Positions 1 to 7,984 of a stretch of DNA of 27,964 bases are shown piece by piece. Source of the stretch: an uncultured Ruminococcus sp. GTDB lineage: Bacteria > Bacillota > Clostridia > Oscillospirales > Ruminococcaceae. Location of the stretch: assembly GCA_900538575.1 (NCBI GenBank), contig UPZA01000021.1, forward strand, positions 1 through 27,964, given 5' to 3'. A program made the translations under genes and the position numbers. The stretch's first letter is position 1. Every line of letters begins with the position of its first letter. The notes beneath the pieces were generated by a model. The model had not been told where the DNA came from, made no database searches, and was given only the letters and a program-made list of their open reading frames with translations.

Positions 1-4
1 GGCG

Positions 5-43
5 CATTTCTTTGTTTCGTTTCTTTGTGCGAGCAAAGAAATG
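5..43. repeat. Inverted repeat at the left edge
   Basis: CATTTCTTTG (5-14) and CAAAGAAATG (34-43) are perfect 10-bp inverted arms. The right arm lies inside the first unit of the tandem repeat at 28-193, so the left arm may be the end of a larger repeat that continues outside the window. Function unknown. Confidence 0.6.
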
Positions 44-193
44 AAAAATACTTTTACCATGCTTTTTCTAAAAGCAAAACATTGCGAGCAAAGAAATGAA
101 AAATAACTTTTACCAAGCTTTTTCTAAAAGCCAAATCTTGCGAGCAAAGAAATGAAAAATACTTTTACTCTGCTTTTCGTAAAAGCAAAAATA
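28..193. repeat. Three tandem copies of a ~55-bp AT-rich repeat
   Basis: Units begin at 28, 83 and 139 (periods 55 and 56). Each opens with an identical block starting TGCGAGCAAAGAAATGAAAA and carries a hairpin GCTTTT...AAAAGC (GCTTTTTCTAAAAGC in the first two copies). Differences between copies are single substitutions or indels. The whole unit is repeated, so there are no unique spacers. The array lies just upstream of the promoter of the 300-4767 cassette, ending about 40 bp before its -35 box. It may be an intergenic repeat family of this genome; a regulatory role is only a guess. Confidence 0.85.
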
Positions 194-221
194 TTTTGCT
201 TAGCTTTTTGCAAAAGCAAAA
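194..221. repeat. Hairpin closing the repeat array
   Basis: TTTTGCTT (194-201) and AAGCAAAA (214-221) are perfect inverted arms around a 12-base loop. It looks like a partial, diverged fourth unit built on the same GCTTTT/AAAAGC hairpin. On the + strand it has no clear T-run, so it is not a convincing terminator. Confidence 0.5.
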
Positions 222-234
222 TTATGCGATAATA

Positions 235-263
235 TTGACAGTATATTAAATAAAATGTATAAT
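235..263 (+). promoter_or_regulatory. Promoter of the envelope glycosylation cassette
   Basis: Consensus -35 TTGACA (235-240), 17-bp spacer, consensus -10 TATAAT (258-263). The start codon at 300 follows a Shine-Dalgarno GAGGGCGG at 284-291. Confidence 0.85.
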
Positions 264-299
264 ATAAATATACAAAAATAACAGAGGGCGGAAAAAATT

Positions 300-2654
300 A
301 TGGATTTTGGCTTTATAGTATTTATCCTGACAGCGTTATTGTTTATATTACTGTCAGTTTTCACGTTTACGGCGACCTCGAAGCATGAAAACCGCTTTTT
401 TCATAATCATATAAGACAGACGTTTTACGCCGCTTTCGGCTGTGAAGCGATTCTTATAATATTGACTATACTTGATCTTTCCGGAGCGGCGGAGCTTGGC
501 GGCTATTCCGGACTGACCGCATGGTGCGCGGGTTTTGGCGCGGTTATTCTCTTTATTACGGCTATAAGAAAAAAGCTGCCGCAGAAATTCGGCGATATCC
601 TGAATTTTTTTCTCCGTTCACTGACGGTTTGTCTTATAGCGGAGCTGTTCGTTTTCAATTTCAATTCGGCTCATCTTTTCGGAGGAAATTATCAGGTTAT
701 GGAGCTGCCCGCTGAAAATGCGTCGGCTGTGAATTTTTCGAACGGTAAAAATTCCGGAACAGGTTATTCCTCCTTGGAATTTAAAAATATAAATATGCCT
801 GTGGGCACGATCACTGTAGAGGCACGGTCTGACAAAAAGAGTTATGCGGAGATAAACGTCGATATGTCCGACGACAGCAACGCTTCTTACAGAAATTCTG
901 CGGCTTCCGCCGAAGTAATTCATAATAACCGCAGAAGCGAAACTATTCCCTGCAACTTTTCAGGTAACGTTCACAACCTGAAATTTTCCTTTACTGCCGA
1001 AGAGGGGGAAACGGTAACTATAAGCCGTATCGTTTTAAATTTGCCGATTTTTCTTGATTTTTCAGCTTTAAGATTTTTGATAATGCTTACGGCGTGTATG
1101 GCGGTTTATATGATGACGGCGTCTCCTGTTTTTAAAAAACCGTTCGGAGAAAACCGCGTAGTCAATAAGATCTGCGCTTACGCTTTGACAGGCGTTTTCA
1201 TACTGGCGGCTCTTTTTCTCACAAATGTTTACAGATACAGCGACTCCAATCACAGTCTTAAAAAGGATTTCAGTCAGGAGTCGGGTAATCAGATGACGCA
1301 GGAGCTTGTGGACGCCTTTGAGGCAGGTCAGGTATCTCTGCTGAGGGAGGCTGAACAGCCGCTGCTGGAGCTTGAAAATCCTTACGACTGGAGTCAGCGG
1401 CTGGAGTCGGGAGTGGATTACGCATGGGATCATCTGCTTTACGAGGGAAAATATTATTCCTATTACGGCATTGCTCCGGTCGTTACGCTGTTTCTCCCCT
1501 ATCATCTGATAACCGACCATTATTTCCCGTCCGTCTGGGCGGTATGGCTTTACGGAGCGGTTGGAATACTTTTTCTCTCAAAATTTTATCTTGCGTTTAT
1601 TTCAAAATTTTTCCCGAAAATAAGGTCTTCGTTGGCGCTTGCGGGACTATTCATGCTCCAGCTTGTTACGGGCGTATGGTTTTGCTTCAGCAATCCGAAT
1701 TTCTATGAAATTGCTCAGACCTCGGGATTTGCTTGCGTCGCCGCGGGAGCGTTCTTTTTAATAAGCTCCAATGTTATCGGGGACGGTAAAATAAAAAATT
1801 GGCGGCTTGCTCTTTCTGCGGTATTTTTAAGTCTTGGAGTTTTGTGCCGTCCGACGCTGGCGGTATACTGCGTTGCTTCGCTGATATTTATTTACGCCGG
1901 ATTCAGGAAAAAAAGATCCTGCTATACTAAAAGCAAATCAATGATCAGGCATTATCTGCCTTATTTCCTCTGCGCGCTTTTGCCCTTTGCGGTTATCGGA
2001 GGAGCGCAGATGATTTATAATTATGCGAGGTTCGGCTCAGTATTTGATTTCGGTATTCAGTATTCGCTGACTATAAACGATTTTACCGCGGCACAGTATC
2101 ATACTCATTTTGTTCTGATAGGCTTTTTTAATTATCTGCTTGCGGTACCGTCGTTTATTCCGGTATTTCCGTTCTTTGACAGTTCAAGTGTTGAAACGTT
2201 CTTTCCGCAGGGATATTATTTTGTTGCGACGGCGTCTGCCGTGGGGCTTATCTGGAAGGCGCTGCCCGTTTTGTCCTACGGTTATGGAATAAGAGCCTAC
2301 AGATATACTGAAAATAAAAATAAACGGCTTTACGCGCTTATGATTTTCGCCGTATGCATAGCCGCGCCGTTCATTATAATTTTTTCAATATGGGAAAGCG
2401 GCTACGGCACAAGATACTGCGTTGATTTCGCATGGCAGATACTAATCGGCGCGCTGGCAATAGCGTTTATTATGTACGGAAGATGCTCCCAGACGTTGAA
2501 AAAGCATCTTAACAGGCTAATGCTGCTTTCGGCCGGAATATGCCTCGTTCTAAGCTTCGGGCAGGTATATAATTGGATAAGCGGAGGCGGTATGTCTTTG
2601 CAGTGGAAGGCTATGATAACGTCGTTCGGCAGGCTGTTTGAATTCTGGAGATAG
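300..2654 (+). CDS. Polytopic membrane protein, GT-C-like glycosyltransferase (putative)
   Basis: 784 residues with roughly a dozen hydrophobic segments: about four in the first 120 residues, a soluble, probably extracytoplasmic domain at about 130-250, then further membrane segments to the C-terminus. Motifs include YYSYYGIAPVV with a charged stretch before it, and SGYGTRYCVDF near the end. Such motifs recur in uncharacterised Firmicute membrane proteins resembling GT-C (PMT/GT39-like) transferases, which use polyprenyl-phosphate sugars outside the membrane. Two genes downstream is a GtrB/DPM1-like enzyme of the kind that makes such donors, which supports this reading. It is first in a tight operon (13 bp to the next gene). 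Substrate and acceptor are unknown. A flippase or polymerase-like role is an alternative. Confidence 0.6.
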   Translation: MDFGFIVFILTALLFILLSVFTFTATSKHENRFFHNHIRQTFYAAFGCEAILIILTILDLSGAAELGGYSGLTAWCAGFGAVILFITAIRKKLPQKFGDILNFFLRSLTVCLIAELFVFNFNSAHLFGGNYQVMELPAENASAVNFSNGKNSGTGYSSLEFKNINMPVGTITVEARSDKKSYAEINVDMSDDSNASYRNSAASAEVIHNNRRSETIPCNFSGNVHNLKFSFTAEEGETVTISRIVLNLPIFLDFSALRFLIMLTACMAVYMMTASPVFKKPFGENRVVNKICAYALTGVFILAALFLTNVYRYSDSNHSLKKDFSQESGNQMTQELVDAFEAGQVSLLREAEQPLLELENPYDWSQRLESGVDYAWDHLLYEGKYYSYYGIAPVVTLFLPYHLITDHYFPSVWAVWLYGAVGILFLSKFYLAFISKFFPKIRSSLALAGLFMLQLVTGVWFCFSNPNFYEIAQTSGFACVAAGAFFLISSNVIGDGKIKNWRLALSAVFLSLGVLCRPTLAVYCVASLIFIYAGFRKKRSCYTKSKSMIRHYLPYFLCALLPFAVIGGAQMIYNYARFGSVFDFGIQYSLTINDFTAAQYHTHFVLIGFFNYLLAVPSFIPVFPFFDSSSVETFFPQGYYFVATASAVGLIWKALPVLSYGYGIRAYRYTENKNKRLYALMIFAVCIAAPFIIIFSIWESGYGTRYCVDFAWQILIGALAIAFIMYGRCSQTLKKHLNRLMLLSAGICLVLSFGQVYNWISGGGMSLQWKAMITSFGRLFEFWR

Positions 2655-2667
2655 GAGAGCTTACACG

Positions 2668-3810
2668 GTGAACGTGAAAATCATATTAAAGGCGGTTGCC
2701 GCTGCGGCAGTTTCAGCGTCTGCGGTTGTTTGCCTGACTTTTGGCGCATGCGCGGGAGAAATAGAAAGCATTACGGTTTTGGGAGACAGCATTTCCTCCG
2801 GCTATGGTCTTAATGACGGAGAACGCAGCTACGGGAGTTATCTCGGCGAATATTTCGGAGCCGAGGTTGAGAATTTTGCCGCCGACGGAAAAACAACCTC
2901 CCAGCTTCTTGAATTGCTTGAGGGCGACGGCGCTGTATCGCAATCGGTCGGAAAATCCGACCTGATCTGTATTTCTATAGGCGGAAACGACGTGATGGAC
3001 GTTTTCTATGACGATCTGATAGGTATTGCGGGCAGTTTTTCAGCGCCGTCAGGTAACGGCGGTTTTGGATTTTCGCCCGAAGCCATTCAGGAGCTGATAC
3101 TTTCGTTTTCTTCGTCGCTTGGGCCAGCCGCCGCACAGGCAGGCGAAAATATAAGAAAAATAGCCTTGAGGATAGAGGAGATAAATCCTGACGCAAGACT
3201 GATCTTTCAGACGGTTTACAACCCGTTTGAAACCGACGACGAGAAAATGAAGCCGGTTTACAGTCCGCTTTATACGTTTACGTCGATCTATCTCGGAACT
3301 ATCAACAGCTCTATAAGAAACGGCTCCGGAATGGAATATGCGGATATACAGAATAAATTCAGGGGCGGCTGTACTCTTTACACCAATATTAAAAATATGG
3401 ATATTCACCCAAATAAAATAGGTCATCTGCTAATTGCCGAGGAAATTGTTCAGCAGCTTAGGCTTTCGGGAGAAAACGGTATTTTTATAAGAGAGCTGGA
3501 AAGCATGATTTCAACAGATAAAATTCCCGAAGAGCTTAGAAGTGAAATAGAAAGGCTTTCGCTCGGACAGTTTCGTGTAAATGAAACCGAGGACGTTTTT
3601 GCCGGGCCGGAAATTACTCAAGAGGCGTCCGCGGAATCTCAAACGGACGAAACGAAAAATATAGAAACACAGACGGCTGTTAAAAAAGCTGAAAAGATAC
3701 CGGATAAGGCTTATATGACTATACTGCCGATAGTCGGACTGGCGGCGGCTGTAATAATTCTGGCGGCGGTTTTAGTGAAAAGAAAAAAGAAGGATAAAAA
3801 ACAAAATTGA
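2668..3810 (+). CDS. Membrane-anchored SGNH/GDSL hydrolase
   Basis: 380 residues from a GTG at 2668, preceded by AGGAGAG at 2653-2659 that overlaps the stop of the upstream gene. An in-frame TTG at 2638 lies before that ribosome site and is less likely. The N-terminus is a signal peptide. SGNH blocks are visible: GDSISSGYG with nucleophile Ser41, GGND with Asn107, and DIHPNKIGH with Asp245/His247. A polar Glu/Thr-rich linker leads to a C-terminal membrane helix (about 345-368) and a Lys/Arg tail, so the catalytic domain should face outside the cell. The family hydrolyses esters, including O-acetyl groups on glycans. Lying between two glycosyltransferase-type genes, it may deacylate the same glycan (inference). 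The substrate cannot be read from sequence. Confidence 0.85.
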   Translation: MNVKIILKAVAAAAVSASAVVCLTFGACAGEIESITVLGDSISSGYGLNDGERSYGSYLGEYFGAEVENFAADGKTTSQLLELLEGDGAVSQSVGKSDLICISIGGNDVMDVFYDDLIGIAGSFSAPSGNGGFGFSPEAIQELILSFSSSLGPAAAQAGENIRKIALRIEEINPDARLIFQTVYNPFETDDEKMKPVYSPLYTFTSIYLGTINSSIRNGSGMEYADIQNKFRGGCTLYTNIKNMDIHPNKIGHLLIAEEIVQQLRLSGENGIFIRELESMISTDKIPEELRSEIERLSLGQFRVNETEDVFAGPEITQEASAESQTDETKNIETQTAVKKAEKIPDKAYMTILPIVGLAAAVIILAAVLVKRKKKDKKQN

Positions 3811-3822
3811 TTGGAGCTTTAT

Positions 3823-4767
3823 ATGACATTGTTTTTGGTTATTCCCTGCTATAATGAGCAGGAGGTTTTACATGAAACCTCAAGACAGCTTAAGGAAAAA
3901 ATGAATTATCTTATTTTGGCGGGAAAAATAAGCGACAAAAGCAGAATAGTATTTGTGGACGACGGTTCAAAGGACAAAACTTGGGAGATTATCGAGGAGC
4001 TTCATGAAAGCGATTGTATTTTCCGCGGAGTGAAGCTTTCCAGAAACAGAGGTCATCAGAACGCTTTGCTGGCCGGACTGATGACCGTTAAAAACGAATG
4101 CGACGCCGCGATCTCCTTAGACGCTGATTTGCAGGACGATATAGACGCTATCGACGGTATGGTCGATAAATTTTCAAATGAGAAATGCGACGTAGTTTAC
4201 GGCGTCAGAAGCGCAAGAAAAACGGATACGTTCTTTAAGAAATTTACAGCGGAATCCTTTTATAAAATAATGGCTAAAATGGGCGTAGAGGTTACTTTCA
4301 ATCATGCGGATTACCGTCTCATGAGCCGCCGCGCTCTTGAAGGTCTGGAACAGTTCAAGGAGGTAAATCTGTTTTTACGCGGGATAGTGCCCCTGATCGG
4401 TTATAAATCCGACTCTGTTTACTATGAAAGAAAGGAACGCTTTGCAGGAGAATCAAAATATCCGCTTAAAAAGATGCTTGCTTTTGCAATGGAGGGAATC
4501 ACCTCTCTTTCTGTCAAGCCTATAAGAATGATAACGACGCTTGGAGTAGGCATATTTACCGTCAGCATAATAATGCTCGTTTATTTTCTTGTACGTCATT
4601 TTATGGGAGATACGGTTGAGGGTTGGACTTCGATTGTCGTATCAGTCTGGGCTATCGGAGGACTTCAGCTTCTGGCTATAGGAATAATCGGCGAATATAT
4701 CGGCAAGATTTATCTTGAAACCAAGGAACGTCCGAAATTTATTATAGATAAATATCTCGGCGACTGA
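3823..4767 (+). CDS. GT2 polyprenyl-phosphate glycosyltransferase (GtrB/DPM1-like)
   Basis: 314 residues from ATG 3823, with GGAG at 3813-3816. The TTG at 3811 is in frame but overlaps the ribosome site. The GT-A domain begins LFLVIPCYNEQE and has the nucleotide-binding FVDDGS (46-49), the LSRNRGHQNALLAGL segment and the metal-binding DAD (100-102) followed by LQDD. Two C-terminal membrane helices (about 240-264 and 275-300) are typical of GtrB, YkcC and DPM1-like enzymes, which move a sugar from a nucleotide donor to a polyprenyl phosphate on the cytoplasmic face. It is last of the three-gene cassette, 12 bp after the SGNH gene. The sugar is not predictable. It likely feeds the GT-C-like protein at 300. 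Confidence 0.9.
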   Translation: MTLFLVIPCYNEQEVLHETSRQLKEKMNYLILAGKISDKSRIVFVDDGSKDKTWEIIEELHESDCIFRGVKLSRNRGHQNALLAGLMTVKNECDAAISLDADLQDDIDAIDGMVDKFSNEKCDVVYGVRSARKTDTFFKKFTAESFYKIMAKMGVEVTFNHADYRLMSRRALEGLEQFKEVNLFLRGIVPLIGYKSDSVYYERKERFAGESKYPLKKMLAFAMEGITSLSVKPIRMITTLGVGIFTVSIIMLVYFLVRHFMGDTVEGWTSIVVSVWAIGGLQLLAIGIIGEYIGKIYLETKERPKFIIDKYLGD

Positions 4768-4795
4768 CAAGTTTTATTATTCCTTAATCCGCTTA

Positions 4796-4824
4796 TTGAC
4801 TAATAATGCGTACTGTGGTAAAAT
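4796..4824 (+). promoter_or_regulatory. Promoter of lipoprotein gene
   Basis: TTGACT (4796-4801), 17-bp spacer, TAAAAT (4819-4824). It lies in the 90-bp gap after the GT2 gene. No hairpin terminator is evident before it. Confidence 0.65.
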
Positions 4825-4857
4825 ATCTATGTTTAAAAAGCAAAAGGAGAGTATAAA

Positions 4858-5556
4858 ATGAATCGTGTTAAAAGGTTAGCCGCGGTTATACTGTGCGCTG
4901 TGACAGCCGCAGGAATATTTACAGGCTGCGGCGATATAGACAGAGATAAATATATAGCAAAATCCAGAAGCGAAGCTGAGGGAAGCAGCGCAAGCGAGGA
5001 AAGTCAGCAGGAAAGCGGCCGACAGAATGCACCCGAAGAGCTGACAACGTCAGACGGAGCGTGGAAATCCATGAAATTCACTCTTGACGGCAATGAGCTG
5101 GTTTTAATCAAGCTGCCTTATTCTTCTCTTACAGAGCAGGGCTGGAGCTTTGATTACAATGTTTACGGAATGAAGGATCTTCTGACAGACTCCGGAGTTT
5201 TCTATCAGAGAAGCGTATATCTTGATCATGAGGGAATGGACGACGGCACAATCTGTATCGGTTTTGCCAACTTTAACGATGAAAAAAGCAAGGTCGACGA
5301 TATGCATATCTGGTCTATTGAATTTACGTCGAAGGACAAGACTCAGTATCCTGAGGTGACGCTGGAGGGCGGCATAACATGGGGAGCTGACGAAGAGGCA
5401 ATTAAATCGGCTTACGGCGAGCCTTCCGCTTCTGAAAGAAACGACGATGAAAAATATACAAATCTGACGTATACCGATAATGCGGGAAAAACTATTTATC
5501 TTAATATCTACGACGACGGCGGACTCGGAAAAATCACAATGGATTCTTATGGCTGA
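4858..5556 (+). CDS. Lipoprotein of unknown function
   Basis: 232 residues from ATG 4858, with AAAGGAGAG at 4843-4851. Signal peptide with lipobox FTGC (lipidated Cys24), then a Ser/Glu/Gln-rich low-complexity linker to about residue 60, as in surface lipoproteins tethered away from the membrane. The soluble part ends with a segment of the type 'ITWGADEEAIKSAYGEPS' followed by short beta-rich stretches. This resembles the 'GxxxeeVxxxlGxP' repeats of BamE/SmpA-like domains in outline only. It is probably monocistronic. I do not recognise the family and assign no function. Confidence 0.8.
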   Translation: MNRVKRLAAVILCAVTAAGIFTGCGDIDRDKYIAKSRSEAEGSSASEESQQESGRQNAPEELTTSDGAWKSMKFTLDGNELVLIKLPYSSLTEQGWSFDYNVYGMKDLLTDSGVFYQRSVYLDHEGMDDGTICIGFANFNDEKSKVDDMHIWSIEFTSKDKTQYPEVTLEGGITWGADEEAIKSAYGEPSASERNDDEKYTNLTYTDNAGKTIYLNIYDDGGLGKITMDSYG

Positions 5557-5581
5557 TTTTAACATTTTTAAATGCTGATAC

Positions 5582-5610
5582 TTGAATTATGATAAAAAAT
5601 GTGTTATATT
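5582..5610 (+). promoter_or_regulatory. Extended -10 promoter of the flavodiiron gene
   Basis: TTGAAT (5582-5587), 17-bp spacer ending TGT, then TATATT (5605-5610). The TG at 5602-5603 gives an extended -10. It leaves a leader of about 85 bases before ATG 5701. Confidence 0.6.
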
Positions 5611-5700
5611 AGTATATATAAATAATAACTGTTACTGATAGCGGAAGCCTGTCTGTTTTATGAATATTCGTTTATCAGAACGGAAATGGAGTGTAAAAAA

Positions 5701-6864
5701 ATGAGCGACGTAAGAATTTCAGACGATATTCTATATATAGGCGTTGACGACGGGGATTTGGATTTATTTGAAAGCCAATATGAGGTTCCTAACGGAGTTT
5801 CATATAATTCCTATTTAATTATTGACGATAAAATTGCGGTTATGGATACGGCCGATACAAAGGTTTCAGAAAAATGGCTTTCTAATCTTGAAAAGGCGCT
5901 GGGCGGAAGAAAGCCGGATTATCTTGTGATTTCGCATCTTGAACCTGATCATGCAGGAAATATAAGGGCGGCCGCTGAAAAATATCCGGAAATGAAGCTT
6001 GTTCTAAACTCTAAATCTGCGGCGATGATCGTGCAGTTTTTTGAAATTGATATTGAAAAAAGAGGAATCATTGTCAAAGAGGGCGAAGAACTGAATCTGG
6101 GCAGACATACCTTGAAATTTATCATGGCTCCGATGGTTCATTGGCCGGAGGTTATGGTTGAATATGAGAAAACAGAAAAAATACTTTTTTCAGCAGACGG
6201 CTTCGGAAAATTCGGTACTTTAGACACTGATGAGGAATGGGACTGCGAGGCAAGAAGATATTATTTTAATATTGTCGGCAAATATGGAGCGCAGGTTCAG
6301 GCCTTGCTTAAAAAAGCCGCGGCTTTGGATATCAAAATGATATGTCCTCTGCACGGACCTATACTTAAGGAAAACTTAGGACATTATATCGAAAGGTATT
6401 CCGTTTGGAGCAGCTATGAGCCTGAGGAAGAGGGAGTTTTCGTAGCTTATGCGTCGATACACGGCAATACGGCCGCCGCCGCTTTAAAAATGGCGGAGAT
6501 TCTTAAAGCTAAGGGCGCTAAGAAGATAGAGGTTATGGATCTGGCAAGGGAGGATATGGCGGAGGCTGTGGAGAACGCGTTCCGTTATAGCTCAATGATA
6601 CTTGCCGCCGCAAGCTATGACGCCGGAGTTTTTCCCTGCATGGAGGATTTTCTGCACCATCTTAAGTCAAAGAATTATCAGAACAGAAAAATAGGTATAA
6701 TTGAAAACGGCTCGTGGGCTCCTTCCGCGGCTAAGACTATAAGGGGTATTCTTGACGGAATGAAAAATATCAGGATTGCAGAGCCGGCGGTAACAATTAA
6801 ATCGGTAATGAAAGACGCGGATATTCCGAAAATGGAAGAGCTTGCAGAAGCTGTAATTAAATAA
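5701..6864 (+). CDS. fprA: Flavodiiron protein (FprA-type A flavoprotein)
   Basis: 387 residues from ATG 5701, with GGAG at 5688-5691. An in-frame ATG at 5686 lies before that site. The N-terminal metallo-beta-lactamase-like domain has the full diiron ligand set: H79-x-E81-x-D83-H84 in HLEPDHAG, H147 in MVHWPEV, D166 in SADGFG and H218 in CPLHGP. The numbering closely matches well-studied flavodiiron proteins. A flavodoxin-like FMN domain starts at about 246 (VFVAYASIHGNTA). There is no rubredoxin or flavin reductase extension, so it is the minimal class A form, which takes electrons from a separate rubredoxin. The family reduces O2 to water and/or NO to N2O in the cytoplasm of anaerobes. It has its own promoter and terminator. 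Confidence 0.95.
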   Translation: MSDVRISDDILYIGVDDGDLDLFESQYEVPNGVSYNSYLIIDDKIAVMDTADTKVSEKWLSNLEKALGGRKPDYLVISHLEPDHAGNIRAAAEKYPEMKLVLNSKSAAMIVQFFEIDIEKRGIIVKEGEELNLGRHTLKFIMAPMVHWPEVMVEYEKTEKILFSADGFGKFGTLDTDEEWDCEARRYYFNIVGKYGAQVQALLKKAAALDIKMICPLHGPILKENLGHYIERYSVWSSYEPEEEGVFVAYASIHGNTAAAALKMAEILKAKGAKKIEVMDLAREDMAEAVENAFRYSSMILAAASYDAGVFPCMEDFLHHLKSKNYQNRKIGIIENGSWAPSAAKTIRGILDGMKNIRIAEPAVTIKSVMKDADIPKMEELAEAVIK

Positions 6865-6868
6865 AATA

Positions 6869-6898
6869 AAACCTCCGTTTTTAAGCGGAGGTTTTTTT
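6869..6898 (+). terminator. Intrinsic terminator of the flavodiiron gene
   Basis: Stem ACCTCCG (6871-6877) / CGGAGGT (6886-6892) with an 8-base loop and a T-run to 6898. It starts a few bases after the stop codon. Confidence 0.9.
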
Positions 6899-7034
6899 AT
6901 GTTGAAAGATAAAATAAACGGGCACATTGAAAATAGGGGGTAGAACAATGATATTTATTTTAATTACATCTATTAAACATATTTCTGCTTGTTTTTAACC
7001 TTATAAACAGATTGATTAAAAAGTAACGCGGTCG

Positions 7035-7063
7035 TTGACAAAATCGCCGCTGTTGAGTATAAT
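7035..7063 (+). promoter_or_regulatory. Promoter of the Cys T-box operon
   Basis: Consensus TTGACA (7035-7040), 17-bp spacer, consensus TATAAT (7058-7063). It lies directly upstream of the T-box leader. The stretch 6899-7034 shows nothing else I can name. Confidence 0.9.
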
Positions 7064-7074
7064 ATATTATATAG

Positions 7075-7310
7075 GTTAAAGACGTAGCAGTCAGAGTAGC
7101 GTTGATAAATCTCTATCAGAGAGCTGCGCGGCGGTGTGAGCGCGGCAGAGAAGCAATGTGAAGTGCGGCTGTCAGTCCGGAGCAGGAAAAAAATAAAGCC
7201 TTGGCTTTTTTTAGTATTGCTCCGCGTATTTCCTGCGTTAAGGGGTTGAGCAATAAATCGGAGTGGAACCGCGGAAATTTCGCCTCTGACCTTTTGGTCG
7301 GAGGTTTTTT
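7075..7310 (+). promoter_or_regulatory. T-box riboswitch, cysteine-specific (predicted)
   Basis: The 7331 gene has a long structured leader. A Stem I-like region contains AGAGAG (7119-7124) and a GGCGGTGTGA element (7130-7139). On its 3' side, after GTGAAG, lies TGC (7164-7166), the likely specifier, a cysteine codon. The T-box core TGGAACCGCGG is at 7264-7274. The variable base after TGG is A, which would pair with a U discriminator, as expected for tRNA-Cys (U73 CCA). The terminator at 7283-7310 completes the switch. Known mechanism: uncharged tRNA stabilises the antiterminator and the operon is read through. The downstream genes cysE and cysS agree with Cys specificity. The exact 5' boundary and Stem I pairing are estimated by eye. 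Confidence 0.93.
7283..7310 (+). terminator. Regulated terminator of the T-box
   Basis: Stem CCTCTGACC (7283-7291) / GGTCGGAGG (7296-7304), 9 bp with one G-U pair and a TTTT loop, followed by TTTTTT (7305-7310). It lies 9 bases after the T-box core, as expected for the terminator that competes with the antiterminator. Confidence 0.93.
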
Positions 7311-7330
7311 AATATAAAGAAGGTGATAAT

Positions 7331-7984
7331 TTGTTTAAACAGCTTCGTGAAGATATAGCGCTTGTGAAGGAACGTGATCCGGCTGCAAGGAGCGCCTTTG
7401 AAATCTGGCTCACTTATTCCGGTCTGCATGCCGTTCACAGCTATCGGAGAGCGCATTGGTTTTACAAGCATGGTATGCTGACAATTGCAAGGATAATTTC
7501 CCAGTTTGCGAGATTCAGAACGGGTATAGAAATACATCCGGGCGCAAAAATTGGTAAGGGACTTTTTATTGATCACGGAATGGGCGTTGTTATCGGCGAG
7601 ACCGCCGAAATAGGCGACAATTGCCTGATCTATCAGGGCGTAACCTTGGGAGGAACCGGAAAGGATAAGGGAAAGCGTCATCCTACCCTTGGCGACAACG
7701 TTATGGTGGGAGCCGGGGCTAAGGTTTTAGGACCGTTTAAAATCGGTAACAACGTTAAAATTGCGGCAAACGCAGTGGTTCTTGAGGAAATTCCCGATAA
7801 CTGTACGGCGGCGGGAGTTCCAGCCAGAATTGTTAAAAACAGGGGAGTAAGGGTAAAGGTATGCAAAGAGCTTGACCAGATTCATATACCTGATCCCGTT
7901 TCTCAGGAAATGTGCTCTCTGGAGGTTAAGGTAGAAAAACTTATGAAAAGAATTGATGAGCTTGAAAATAAGGAAAATGCCTAA
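7331..7984 (+). CDS. cysE: Serine O-acetyltransferase
   Basis: 217 residues from a TTG at 7331, with AAGGTG at 7320-7325. No better ATG is available upstream of the conserved N-terminus. An N-terminal helical part precedes a left-handed beta-helix of hexapeptide repeats (about 64-170). The Asp81-His82 pair in DHGMGVVIGETAEIGD is the conserved catalytic region of the family, followed by YQGVTLGGTG and GAGAKVLGP. It makes O-acetylserine from serine and acetyl-CoA, the precursor of cysteine, in the cytoplasm. It is first in the T-box operon, so its expression should rise when tRNA-Cys is uncharged. It overlaps the next gene by 8 bases. The short N-terminal domain resembles the Firmicute form. 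Confidence 0.96.
   Translation: MFKQLREDIALVKERDPAARSAFEIWLTYSGLHAVHSYRRAHWFYKHGMLTIARIISQFARFRTGIEIHPGAKIGKGLFIDHGMGVVIGETAEIGDNCLIYQGVTLGGTGKDKGKRHPTLGDNVMVGAGAKVLGPFKIGNNVKIAANAVVLEEIPDNCTAAGVPARIVKNRGVRVKVCKELDQIHIPDPVSQEMCSLEVKVEKLMKRIDELENKENA

Noticed and set aside
28..193. CRISPR array
   Set aside because: Only three units, and the whole unit including the would-be spacer is repeated. No cas gene is nearby.
1068..1520. 150-codon minus-strand ORF
   Set aside because: Lies wholly inside the 784-residue membrane protein gene and has no family-like features.
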